Assembly: GCA_038503065.1 (NCBI GenBank)
Contig: JBCAMK010000002.1
Span: 496,001 to 560,000, forward strand
Direction: 5' to 3'
Length of the DNA: 64,000 nt
DNA from: Paragyromitra xinjiangensis
Lineage: Eukaryota > Ascomycota > Pezizomycetes > Pezizales > Discinaceae
A model generated the notes under the pieces. The model searched no databases, had not been told where the DNA came from, and saw nothing but the letters and a program-made list of their open reading frames with translations. Each line of letters opens with the position of its first letter. Within the stretch, counting starts at the first letter, position 1. Positions 47,802 to 58,833 of this stretch are shown in pieces. The position numbers and the translations under genes are program-made.

Positions 47802-48418
47802 ATGGAATTGCGAACGGTAGGCAATTGGGCTCTATTCTCTAACTCACATAAATAACTGACTCCTATATGAAGGATCATGATGAAATAAGATTGTTGCTTC
47901 TAGAGCAGAGCGATTCAAGACTTATTGTTGTAAGGCGATTATTTACATGTTACCTAGTTCATATACTAAAATTTCACCCAGACAGTTGGAAACTTAGAGA
48001 CCAAATTTGATCAACTGACCCATAGGGTAAATCAGTTGCAAACTGCCAATACGGAGCTCAGAACGGATATCCTAGATCTAAGTTTCAAGGTTGAAACACT
48101 TGGGAAAAGAAATTCCAAACTTTTGGCAACCGCTCTGAAGCCTTCAATGATAAGTTTAGAGCGTTTAACTACTGATTTGAAGAAAGGTTTGAGACCTTCA
48201 GTGAACGTTATGAAGATAAATTCCAGGCACTCGGCAAAAAGGTTGATTCGCAAAACGAAGCTCAACTTGATCTCAAGTTTCGGGTCAAGACAACTGAGTG
48301 GACAGTTTGGATATTCTTCAATATCATCAGTCTTATTGTTGTCCTCTACGGTGGAGTAGGCCTTCTACCATATATTACATATTTCTACGCCAATGTGTGT
48401 CATTCTAGAGGAGTTTAA
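47802..48418 (+). CDS. small coiled-coil protein with C-terminal membrane anchor (135 aa model)
   Basis: Four exons join in phase: 47802-47816, 47873-47929, 47982-48081 and 48183-48418. The product has a short N-terminus (MELRTDHDEIRLLLLEQSDS), a coiled coil with repeated KF..L / RFETFSERYEDKFQALGKKV heptads, and one strong membrane segment near the end (TVWIFFNIISLIVVLYGGVG) followed by about 20 residues. This predicts a tail-anchored membrane protein. The first two introns (56 and 52 bases) are ordinary. The third (48082-48182, 101 bases) is odd: in the frame of exon 4 it reads as the same heptad-type sequence (EAFNDKFRAFNY) up to a TGA at 48173. So the gene may be intact with an exon turned intron, or a pseudogene with a frameshift and a stop. 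The family is not recognised. Confidence 0.5.
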
Positions 48419-49345
48419 TGCTGAGTGCGATATGGAGGGGGAAGAGAGGCAAATAAAACGAAGAAGGAGAGGGGGGTGGGTCTGAGGAGGAAGAGATCGA
48501 ACTCCTCCTAGTTGGTCCTATGAGGACCACCAGGAGGGGGAATACATAAGGATGGGTGTTCCAACGTGAAGCCATCTTGTATTTTTCGATCAAATTATCC
48601 CCTGTTGGTGATATGTTGTGCTGCGTGTTAGCACCTTTGGTCTCTCACCCTACCCCACAGCCCATCGGAAATGCAAATTGGTGTAAGCTGTGTCATTGGC
48701 ACCGGAGGAGCTGAGACACCTAAAGCGCGAGTTATTTGCTACAGCATACAGCTTATTAGGACCCTAGTGTTTGCACGAAGATAGTTTCTAGAAATATTAC
48801 TGGAGAGTTCGGTGCCTACAAGATTCCTACATGGTTACAACAGTCCTAATTAGGCGATATATGTTTGGGTAAACGAGATCGTGCTATGGCCAAATACATT
48901 GGGTGCTGATGGGAAAGTGTCATAGTTTGCTTCTGGCGATTTCATCCTGGGCACAGTCGACAAGCTACTGAATGAGAAATACATGTACTAATCGTAGACG
49001 CAGATTCGGGAGGTGGGTGGCATAGAATTCCTAGGGCTTAGATAATTACGACATGAACCTTGTTATCAAAGAATTCAATCTAGAGTGCCAGCTGTCTTTC
49101 AGCTGGGGATGACGAGCAATTCTAAGATAACCCAATCCTACATAACAGACGGATCTTAAAAACAACCAAGCTTTCTTCAGCACAGTGAGGTTAGACTGCG
49201 CACTGCCTTGTCGCGGCTCTGCTTCGGCAACATCCGGTCGCCTCCCTACTTTATGCATAAAACATCCATAAACCTCATCATCGACAAAAACCCCCTTCGC
49301 TAGATACAATCTCAACTTCAACAGCTTCAAATTAACCAGAACATA
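48419..49345. other. intergenic region upstream of TAF10
   Basis: No gene is supported. One TACATGTA octamer lies at 48980-48987. A purine-rich strip (48430-48500) and CT-rich sequence on the other strand give spurious ORFs. Confidence 0.45.
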
Positions 49346-50081
49346 ATGACCAACCCATCCGACCCCTCCCAGCCTGTTATCAAATCCGAAAACACCCCGG
49401 AGAACACGCTCCCGGATGTCGACGTCGATATGGAGAATACTGCGAACGCGCCACAGCAAGATCCCCTTGCTGGCGCTGGAGACAGGATTCCAGTGCCAGC
49501 GCCCATCGCAGCTCGCAAGGATAAAAACCTCCGTGAGTTCTTGGGAAGAATGGAGGAATATGCGCCAATTGTGAGATTCCCCTCTCCAATCCTTCGCCCC
49601 TTTTTCTTAGAAAGAACCTGGACACCTTGTCCCCACATAAAAAGCTTAAAATTTTTCACGTGATCACTAACGCTTTTCGATGATGTAGATCCCGGACGCT
49701 GTTACAGATTACTACCTCTCTCTCTCGGGTCTTTCTACTGCCGACCCGCGTCTGAAACGTCTCCTCGCCCTTGCGACGCAAAAATTCATCGCTGATATCG
49801 CCACCGATGCGTACCAGTACTCACGCATTCGCCAGAACTCGTCCAACGCTGGCGGTGTACCAGGCATCGGCGCCCTGAACGTAGGTGCTGGTGGAGGAGC
49901 TGGAGGAGCTGGTGGCGGTACGGGAGGTGGTGGGTCGTTCAGGCCGATTGCGAGGCCGGGTTTCGGAGGTGGTGGAGGTAGTGGTGGGAGTGCTGGCAGG
50001 ACCGTGTTGACCATGGAGGATTTGGGTAGTGCCGTAGGGGAGTATGGAGTGAATACAAGGAGACCAGAGTTCTACCGATAG
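49346..50081 (+). CDS. TAF10: TFIID/SAGA subunit TAF10
   Basis: Two exons (49346-49570, 49689-50081) give 205 aa. The histone-fold domain is unmistakable: [15 protein letters not shown], then [15 protein letters not shown] from exon 2, then [20 protein letters not shown] and AYQYSRIRQ. The region after the second helix is expanded by a Gly-rich loop (about residues 125-180, with GGAGG and GGGGS runs), and then [24 protein letters not shown] supplies the last helix. TAF10 pairs with TAF3 or TAF8 in TFIID and with Spt7 in SAGA. The N-terminal 60 residues are disordered. It is the second TFIID subunit in this window after TAF1. Confidence 0.95.
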
Positions 50082-50692
50082 AGTGAGTCGGTGTTCCTTT
50101 GCTGATAGGGCTCGGGTTTGGTATTCTACATTTTTCCCCCGCTTTGGTGGGTTGGTCTTTTTGGTCAACAGACACGTTCTTAATTTTATCTTTTTTTTGC
50201 TTTACAGACTTCCTTTGCCCCAAGCTTTTTCTACTTGTTGCTGGATATATGTCTCTATCTCTCAGTTGGGCGTTGGTTGGGTGTACTTTATACAAGAATT
50301 TCAATAGGTACTTTGGGTCTTAGCCTTGATTGAACAGAAAATTCATGAGTTCGTTATATGTAGAAAGTAGTACGAGAGGAGTAAACTAGTATTTACAACC
50401 TTCGGACAAAAGAGCTATCGCGAGGAGAGTGAATGAATAAAAAAAGATACCAAAAAGTGGCAAATAACTCCGAAACCAATAATCCCTAAAACAAAACAAA
50501 AGAACCGTCGAGAGAGAACGTATCTCATCCATCAATTCACCCTAAGAGTCCAAAGTAATACAACCTATTCATTCCTTCGTAGCCCAACCCCGCTTTCTTA
50601 TGTAACCCCGCAGTCGATTTCTACCCGGTATTTAACCAAATCGTAAAGCGAAAAAAAGGAAAAAACGGAAGTTCATCGATAAGGTTATGCAA
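50082..50692. other. convergent 3' intergenic region, TAF10 / ATG44
   Basis: TAF10 (+) and the mitofissin gene (-) end toward each other. The stretch is T-rich on one side and A-rich on the other, as expected for two 3' UTRs. No further gene is seen. Confidence 0.5.
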
Positions 50693-51121
50693 TCATCGCC
50701 TCCTCTCAAAGTAGGAGCTGCTACCCATGATGGCGATGCTCTGATCCATCATCCATTCACCAACGTTAAGGTATTTCTCGAGGGCTGAGCGGATATCCTT
50801 GGATTCTATTTTGTCGGTTTGAAAACTGGGACTAGGGTCAGTTTCAGCTCACGACTTCAAGGGCCCGGTGATGGCAGAAATTTTCCAAAAAAATTGGTGC
50901 GGGGTGGTTCAAAGAAGAAATAGAACGGGCGGGAAAGGGAGTAGTACGTGAGTCCCGTAGAGCGTTTGACACCTGCGAGAAAAGCGGAGAAGAGGATGGC
51001 GTCAAAGCCGTAATGTGCTAATTTTCCGAGCTATATCAGGTAAAGAGTGTTAGTACTATAACATCTAGCAAAAGTTTACACTACGAAAGACGGCGTGAGG
51101 GGTTTAGGAAAAACGTACCAT
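50693..51121 (-). CDS. ATG44: mitofissin (Atg44/Mdi1 family, formerly DUF1748), 72 aa
   Basis: Three exons join in phase: 51121-51119 (the ATG alone), 51030-50948 and 50825-50693. The product begins MLGKLAHYGFDAILFSAFLA, continues GVKRSTGLTFQTDKIESKDI and ends RSALEKYLNVGEWMMDQSIA...FERRR, the pattern I know for the fungal DUF1748 family, now called mitofissin. Family members are small proteins of the mitochondrial intermembrane space that drive membrane fission needed for mitophagy. Length matches the family (about 73 aa). The coding part of the first exon is just the initiator codon, directly followed by a GTACGT donor. Because every exon is short, the gene is not visible as a long ORF. Confidence 0.9.
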
Positions 51122-51757
51122 TCTGAACGGGAGGAATACGAAGGGAATAATTTTGGCGATGGGGGAGATGAGGATCGATCTCGACGATGTCACAGTAAAA
51201 AGAGTTGAGGGGTTGCTGAGTTGAGGGATGGATGTGAAAGAGTGGTTGACTCGATGTATGTCAGGAGATGCAGAAGCTGTCGACCTGTGGAGGGCTCTTG
51301 TTCAGTTTGCGTGCACGTGGTCGTTTATATGTATCAGCTCAGACTCCCCGGGGAAGGTGTCGGCAACCGATCCCTCAGATCAAACAACGCCTTTGTTATC
51401 TTTGCAGCTGGACAGGCAACTAACTCAAGACGCCCGGGAACTCAAAGAGCTGGAGACAACACAGAGCTTAATTCAAAGAAGACTCATTCGGTCATGCTTA
51501 ATTCATGCACTTGATATTTGCAGCCAATTGTCCAATTGCATCACAACTCGAGGCAGATCGCCTCAGATTTTTGATCGACGACCCCGCAAATTTGGCAGTC
51601 CGTATTGATACGTGCATGCAGTGGCATCGTGGACCAGCAAAAGTCATTAAAGTTCAGGTCACTGACCTAGGCCAGTAAATCTTTGCCATCTCATAGTATC
51701 ATACAATACTCAGTCCCCAGATGCTGTGCTAGCTCTCCATATCTTGATGCTGAGTGC
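51122..51757. promoter_or_regulatory. intergenic region between LTO1-like gene end and ATG44 start
   Basis: Both flanking genes run on the - strand, so this holds the ATG44 promoter and the LTO1 3' end. A + strand ORF (51228-51608) has no domain and an improbable composition; I leave it out. Confidence 0.45.
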
Positions 51758-52310
51758 CTAAACCTTTCTAGCACCCCGTGCTCCCTTTCCCGCATCTTCT
51801 ATGCTTTCCCCGTCCAAAAATTTGTTCTTTGTGCTATTGGCTTCCTCCTTCTCCCCAAGCATATTCGATAAAACCTTTGCCTTATTCCTGCCCCTCTTCA
51901 GCGTTTCGTCGACCTCCTCAACCGATTCCTCATCGTTCTTGAACGGTGGATTTGTTAGGAGGATGGCTAGTGATTCGACTTGTTTTTGTGCCCGCGAGCT
52001 GGTTATATAAAAACTTTTTGCTGGTTCTGTCCCCTCGACTGGAGCTGGAGCGGAGGATGGTATCCTGGCTTTCCAGACCGAACAACGTCCCTGGAGTCTG
52101 CCTAGCTCTAAGAACTTGTCAAAACCCTTTTCTAGTCCGAATACTCGGCCTTCAATCCTGCCAGCCTGCTCGCCATCTGCAAGACCAAGAGTATATCCCT
52201 CCTGGTAGAAGCTGCATGAATCTTAGTGAACTGACTGCTGGGCAAATCTGGAACAAGGAATATTATTACTCCTCCTCTAGGTTCAGCAGCGGGTCGAAGA
52301 TGTCCGCCAT
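51758..52310 (-). CDS. LTO1: Yae1/LTO1 domain protein, 164 aa
   Basis: Two exons (52310-52270, 52211-51758) join in phase over a 58-base intron. The N-terminus MADIFDPLLNLEEDFYQEGY leads into the deca-GX3 repeat that defines the Yae1/LTO1 family: EGYTLGLADGEQAGRIEG, then RVFGLEKGFDKFLELGRLQG, with Gly every fourth residue. The C-terminal half is variable and charged. In yeast Lto1 with Yae1 links the Fe-S targeting machinery to Rli1/ABCE1, the ribosome-recycling ATPase. The MxxxFDxLLNLE start is what I would expect of the LTO1 branch rather than Yae1. It is head-to-head with MES1, about 420 bases between starts. Confidence 0.87.
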
Positions 52311-52729
52311 TAGTCTGTAGGGAGAAAGCTTTTAAGGGGAAAGAAAGAACTTTTTATATCTGCAATGACGAGATGGCGGTGTTATCGGGAAGCAGGGGGA
52401 GGACAAAAGTAAAAAAAGTTTGGCGGGGGTGGGACAACGGAAAGTTCCTTGGTGAAACAATGAAATCCCAGGTCACGATTCCCCCGCTCGATAAGCAAAC
52501 ATCACGCCTTCTTGACTCACCGTCACCCAACTTCACCCAAGCCCCCTTGCATATTCGCTATTTTCACGAAGTGAGCTTTGCTTTTTTGAACGTGGTAGCT
52601 GAAATAAAATAAAAGGTATTTACCAAGCGGTTCTTTCCATAGTTGTTTTCGCGGTTTCCCGTAATCTAGAACTTGCGTTTTTTGACAGCTTATAAAGTAA
52701 AGCGCATCAAAGGATACCTAATCGCCAAA
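52311..52729. promoter_or_regulatory. bidirectional upstream region, LTO1 / MES1
   Basis: These 419 bases separate two divergent translation-related genes. A TATA-like GCTTATAAAG lies at about 52688, some 40 bases before the MES1 ATG. Nothing else is recognised. Confidence 0.5.
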
Positions 52730-55519
52730 ATGGCGACACCAACTTTGAAAGTTAATATCCCCGTTCCGGCTCCTACGGGTTCTGCTGCTTTCACTCAGGC
52801 TCTCAAGATTTGCATTGCAGCCGCTGCCTACAGCGTTCCTGTCCAGTTTTCGAAAGGTTTGTATTCCTCCACGTTCCTACTCATCTGCATAGACTAATTA
52901 TTCCCACAGCAGCTGGCCAGACAAATATCTCCCTCGAAATTCCTAGGGAGAACAAGATCCTAATTGAGGCAAATGCTATTGTCCGCTATTTCTCCGTCAT
53001 CGGGTCAACGCCGTGGCCGAAATCTGGGGAAAAAGCGCTGAAGGACTATGCATTGATTGAATTTGAGGAGTCCGGACAGAATGTCAAGGCTTGGGATGTA
53101 GCGGAGAGCATCATTTCCAAAGCCAACTTTAGCCAGGTGAGGAAGGATCGCAGTTTTTGGTGGCCCTTGGCTAACCATGATTTGTCCCAGGATTCCACTG
53201 TCCCCCCAAGCCCTGCAGAAATCATCCTTTTCTCTACCCTATACGACCTGGCCTCAACGACTCCTCCAACAGACGACTCTATACTCTCAGATTGGTTCAT
53301 CAGGATAATCCAGAGTTCGTGGGCAAAGTCGGGAATCGAACAGGCTGCGGTCAATACTGCTGATAAGCCTGTGACTGTCAGCAAGGGCGCCCCGGGAATG
53401 GAAGAGAAGGCAGAAAGGGTCTTTGTGAAGCAGATCAAGGAAGGGTTGGAAATGAAGATTCCGAAACCGGGAGAGGATATGTAAGTTTTCTTTGGTTGGG
53501 CCGGGAAAGGTGGCGCGTTGTGGTTGGTTATAGAGACTGACCCTATCGGTGATAGACTTCCAGTCCCGGGCGAGAGAAACATTCTCATCACTTCGGCGTT
53601 GCCGTATGTGAATAACGTTCCCCACCTTGGGAATATTGTCGGGAGTGTTCTTAGTGCGGATGTCTTTTCGAGGTAATGATCAAATCTTCAACATTTCCGG
53701 TTTGTACTCATGGTAAGCACAGATACGCCAAGGCTCGAAACTACAACACCCTTTACATTTGTGGTACTGACGAATATGGAACTGCGACTGAGACTAAAGC
53801 TCTGGAAGAGGGATGTACTCCTAGACAATTGTGCGACAAGTACAACAAACTTCACGCCGACATCTACAAGTGGTTCGATATTGGCTTTGATTACTTCGGC
53901 CGCACGACCACAGATTCCCAAACTGAGATTGCTCAGGATATCTTCCTGAATCTTCACAAGAACAACTTCCTGACTGAAGAGACTATGACCCAGCTTTTTT
54001 GCGAAAAGCACCAAGGGTTTCTAGCTGATCGTTTTGTGGAGGGTACTTGTCCAAAGTGCGGATATGAAGACGCTCGAGGTGACCAGTGCGATACCTGTGG
54101 GCAGTTGCTGGACCCCTTCGAGCTTATCAAACCTCGATGCAAGCTTGACGGAACCAGCCCAATCCCTCGCGACTCTAAACACATTTTCCTCGAGCTCGAC
54201 AAACTCCAGCCTGAAATTGAAGAATGGTCCAAGAAAGCCTCTGAAGATGGCCAGTGGTCCAAGAATGGCCGAATTATCACAGAATCTTGGCTCAAACAAG
54301 GGCTCACAAAGCGCTGTATCACTCGTGACCTAAAATGGGGAACTCCAGTCCCGGTGCCAGGTTACGAAAAAAAGGTTATGTACGTGTGGTTTGATGCTTG
54401 CATCGGATATGTATCCATTACGGCGAACTACACAAGGGACTGGAAGGAGTGGTGGAGGAATGCAGATAACGTGAAGTTGTATCAATTTATGGGAAAGGAT
54501 AACGTACCATTCCATACTGTAGTTTTCCCGGGTAGTCAGATGGGGACCAGGGATGGAGATTGGACTATGCTGCACCATATCAGTACTACAGAGTATCTGC
54601 AGTATGAGGGCGGCAAGTTCTCAAAGAGTAGGGGCGTTGGTGTGTTTGGGAATAACGCACAGGATACGGGAGTACCTCCAAGTGTAGGATTTAGCTCGAA
54701 TCACACCACTAATAGGATGGTATACTAACATTCGACGACCAGGTTTGGCGCTACTATCTTCTCTCTTCTCGTCCAGAGACTGGTGATACCCAATTTGTCT
54801 GGAAAGATTTTGTCACAAAGAACAATTCCGAGCTGCTCGCCAACCTTGGAAACTTCGTCAACCGTCTCATTAAATTTGTTAACGCAAAATACTCCGGCGT
54901 CATCCCCGACTACACCAAGGGCATTAAAGATCCATCCTTTGACCAATATAAGGACTCGATCAACGCTCTCCTTAAGAGTTATGTTGAAGATCTCGAGGGT
55001 GTGCATCTAAGATCAGGTCTTGATAGAGTCATGGCAGTCTCCAGTGAAGGGAACCGCTTCCTCCAGGACAACAAGCTCGACAACAGTCTTTTCGCCAACC
55101 ATCCCGAGAAGGCTGCTGCGGTCGTCGGTTTCGGACTAAATTTGATTTACCTTCTGTCTGCGCTCATATACCCATATATGCCCGCTACCACCGAGTCTAT
55201 CATTAGCCAGCTCAACGCCCCACTCCGTGTCATTCCAGATGTGTGGGAAGTTGAAGATCTGCTTCCTGGTCACGTTATCGGCAAAGCCGCATACTTGTTT
55301 TCTAGGATCGACGAGAAGCAGGAGGAGACATGGAGAAACAGGTATGGCGGTAAGCAGGAGAAACTAGTCACAGAAGACAAGAAGAAGGAAAAGAAGAAAG
55401 GGAAGCAGGCGGCAAAGCAGCAGGATGCTAAGAAGGATCAAGTTCCGGGCAACGAGCAGAATCAAGCCGGAGGAAAAGTGAAGACTCTGGAGATTAAGGA
55501 ACGTCCAACTGCTGCTTGA
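52730..55519 (+). CDS. MES1: cytosolic methionyl-tRNA synthetase
   Basis: Six exons (52730-52856, 52910-53136, 53191-53480, 53556-53672, 53723-54683, 54743-55519) give 832 aa. Residues 1-200 form the GST-like appended domain that in yeast docks on Arc1. The catalytic core starts with the HIGH-class motif in [15 protein letters not shown] (about 238) and ends with KFSKSRG (KMSKS-class, about 552). Between them lies the zinc-binding insert with four CxxC-type pairs around [20 protein letters not shown]. The anticodon-binding helical domain follows ([11 protein letters not shown] ... [12 protein letters not shown]). A Lys-rich tail of about 70 residues ends the protein and may bind tRNA. It charges initiator and elongator tRNA with methionine. 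The second intron (53137-53190) is a multiple of three without stops, so its retention would add 18 residues in frame. Confidence 0.95.
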
Positions 55520-56338
55520 GTGATTGGTTGTCATCATGGAAATTTTTTGTTTCATTTCCTAAAAATGGGAGCTGGTGTTGGGTCTTTTCATTTTATTTAT
55601 ATTTTTCTTGAAGATTTTCAGTCAGGATGGCAGGGTGTAGAGCAGCCCAAGATTGGCTATAAAATATCATCGATGGACTATTTTCACTTCAGATCCCTTG
55701 CTGAGCAGATCTGGATGAGCTTTCGTGAGATGCCCTGGTTGGCCATCTATCAGTCGGATTGGCAAATGTCTTCCCTGTGCGGGATAGCTTTGTGAGCTAT
55801 ATATATTGAGTGACTAGCGAAGAAGTAAGGGCATTGGTCGGTAATTTTAGCGCTAGAATGCCTACGACTGTTGGAAAAACTGGAGAACGCTATCCAATAG
55901 ATTGATTTTGTTGAGATATCCTTTGGTTCACTGTTGGAGATGCAAGATGAGCTGTGATGAATTGTGATATTCCAACACCTTAGGGCAAGGGCTTCTTCAC
56001 AACGAGGCTCTTCGTATTTACACGATTGGCCAAACAACGCCAAAGCTCAGGAGGCACGGACAGCCAGACAGACTCAGTTGACGCCAGAATTGATAAATCA
56101 CAGAAACCCCAGAACACCCCCTGAGGCTCTCCCATTTAAATCATATAAGATAAGGGGCTGATTCAACGTCACTTGCACAGACGACGTTCTTCAGCGTCTC
56201 TTTTCCATCTCTAGGAATTTTATCAACTTATCATCCATCCCTTCCTATTCTGTCTGATATCTGCATTATTAGATATCTGGCTACTAATCCATCTCCACGC
56301 TCCTTTTTGCTACCTTTTCTTACACTTCCTACTATCGA
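55520..56338. other. intergenic region between MES1 and the MOB-PPAT gene
   Basis: The MES1 3' region is followed by the promoter of the next gene in the same direction. A CT-rich leader runs from about 56170 to 56335. No gene is supported. Confidence 0.5.
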
Positions 56339-58833
56339 ATGTCATTCGGCCCATCGAAAACGAAGATGGCCTCTTCATCTAGCACCGGCAATCCCTCATC
56401 AGTTACGGTCTCTCCACGCCTACCTTCTCCTCCGCCCTTCACCGAGGTTCAACTTCCTCCAGCAGCCACCCCTGTGAACTCGAAGATCGTCACCACCACC
56501 ACCACTACCACCACCACAAACTCCTCGGCAGCTCCACGGCGTATCCGTCCTGGCACAAAGTCTCGAAACATTGCTTCAGGGCCTCCTCTCGTGCCGCTAG
56601 GCGAACTCGATTCCGCATTTCAGCTACAGGAGCATCTTGCTGCTCTGCTCTCAAACATCACCTGTCCTCCGGGCTCTGAAACTATCGTCCCGCTGTCGCG
56701 CGAAGCATGCCAAAGACTTGCCACACCCCCGGAGGGAGTAGAGGAGTCGCTGTGGTGCTATGAGCTCACGCGCAGGCTTACGAGAGATCTAAATGTTTTG
56801 CTAGTTGCGTTGCTGAACGATAATTGCACAGCAAGCTCATGTCCGGAGATGCGCGCGAGTGAGTGGCAGTATCTGTGCGCTGTGCATGATCCCCCGAAAA
56901 ATTGTTGCGCGATTGATTACTCGACACATACACTCGACCATGCAGCGACTATGTTGTGTACCACTAGGTACTTCCCTAGTAGGTTGAGCCTGGCGCCAGG
57001 GAGTATCAAGCATTTGGGAAGCATTTTTAGGAGGTTGTATAGAATATTTGCGCATGCGTGGTTTCAGCATAGAACTGTGTTTTGGGATGTGGAGAATGAA
57101 TATGGGCTGTATTTGGTAGGTACCTGTTCTTTTTGCTTTTTCCTATTTTCTAGATACGAGTGCTAATTTGTGTGTAATATAACAGTTTTTCAAAACCGTC
57201 TCAGATCGTTATCACCTTATTCCCAAGGATAATCTTACTCTCCCCCCTGAAGCTGAGGGCTTAAAGGGGGTTGAAGAGGAAGAGTTTGAAGAGGAAATAA
57301 TCGACGAGTTCGACCGCGGGACGGGAGGGCAGGATCATAGGCAGGAGCTTAACGAAGAGCACGACGATGACGACGACGACGAAGACTACCCTGACAGCGA
57401 CGAATCTGAATCTGACGAGGAGGAAGAAGGGGAGGCTATACAAGGAGAGGACGATGAAGAAGAAGATGAGTTCGAACTAGATATGGAAGCACATTTGCTT
57501 GAGGAAGATGGAGGCGTTGGCAAGGGGGACATTACCGAAAATCATACGGAAAATGATCTGGAGGAATTGGGAGAGGACGAGCATATGGAGAAGACACTTT
57601 TGCTCCTCCCAGCACCCCCGGAGAACCCTACCCTCGCTTGTCTACAAAGCCTCTATGCCCCCTCTCTCGCCGCTGCCTTCCAACAAGCCCCCTCAACTCA
57701 CCCCTCGTTACTAGACTTAGCCATTCATCTACCTCATCTCTCATCCACCGCCGCTGTCTCTCGCCGGAAAACATTCGCCAAAACTCAGCGTCTTCTCGCT
57801 CGGCTGTATTCATCCACCTACTCCGCAGCTATCCAGGAAGGGAAGGAAGACCTAGTAGATGTTAGAATTATGTTCCTGAGGGATACAGGCCAGACCCCAG
57901 AACAGGAGACGGTGGCACACGAGACCACTTTTGGTCCTGTCGTGAGTTTACGTAAACTCGCTGACTCTGGGAGGGAGTGGAGGAATATCGTAGTTGCGTC
58001 ACCGCCACCAAAGGAAGGGGAGGAGGATGGTGAGGGTGAGGGCGAGGTGATCGCGAAGAACTTTTTAGCATATCGAGGTGATAAAGTTGGGCATAACACT
58101 ATAGTTCTACGCACCGATCTTGGTGAAATCCCAGAGAATGCTTCGGAGGAAGAAACAGATGCTGCCACAGAAGATGGGGAGGAACACTCGCTTGTAGCTG
58201 GTGAGTGCATCATTTCGTGTCTTGAACATCCCGCATATCACCACTAATACTAGAAACGCAGTTGGCGGAACCTTCGACCACCTTCACCCCGGTCACAAAC
58301 TCCTTCTAACAATGACTGCCTTCCTCATCTCGCCTCTCGCCTCCTCCCCACGGCTAATCATCGGTATCACCGGTGAAGCCCTTCTTACCAACAAAAAGCA
58401 TCCTAAATTTCTTGCCCCTTGGAACTCCCGAACTGCTCAAACCCTCAGGTTCCTCCGCGGCATTCTCGACTTCTCCATGTCTTCTGGAATCCAAACCACA
58501 CCAGAATCCTCCACAAATCCAGAAACCGAAATAACATCCCATGCACTCACAACCACCTTCTCATCAGGACTAGCAGTTGAGGCCGTCGAGATCAATGACC
58601 CCTTCGGCCCAACAGTCACAAACGAAGACATCACCGCGCTTGTGGTATCAGCTGAGAGCGCGAAGGGTGGAGCTGCCGTGAACGGTAAGAGAGTAGAGAT
58701 GGGATGGAAGGCGCTGGAGGTATTTATGGTTGATGTTGTGGAGGGAGAAGGAGAGGGCGGGAAGATGAGCAGTACAGATATCAGGCGAAAATTGGAGGAA
58801 AAAGAGGGAAATAGCGGCAGTGAGGAGGCGTAA
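56339..58833 (+). CDS. MOB/phocein domain fused in frame to phosphopantetheine adenylyltransferase, 787 aa
   Basis: Three exons (56339-57115, 57186-58200, 58262-58833) keep one reading frame throughout. Residues ~90-285 are a MOB4/phocein-type domain with the zinc ligands C163, C168, H239 and H244 and the block SRLSLAPGSIKHLGSIFRRL; fungal relatives (MOB3) belong to the STRIPAK signalling complex. A very acidic linker (about 285-392) follows. Residues ~393-787 match eukaryotic phosphopantetheine adenylyltransferase (Cab4): METKT-like start MEKTLLLLPAPPENP, the nucleotide-binding GGTFDHLHPGH (599-609) and MSSTDIR (about 766-772). This enzyme makes dephospho-CoA, the fourth step of CoA synthesis. 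There is no stop codon between the two halves. M393 (57585) could be a separate start for a 395-residue enzyme from its own transcript. Both domain assignments are firm; true fusion versus overlapping transcripts is open. Confidence 0.85.

Noticed and set aside
51221..51608. two overlapping + strand ORFs upstream of ATG44
   Set aside because: They overlap each other in different frames, have no recognised domain and lie in the ATG44 promoter.
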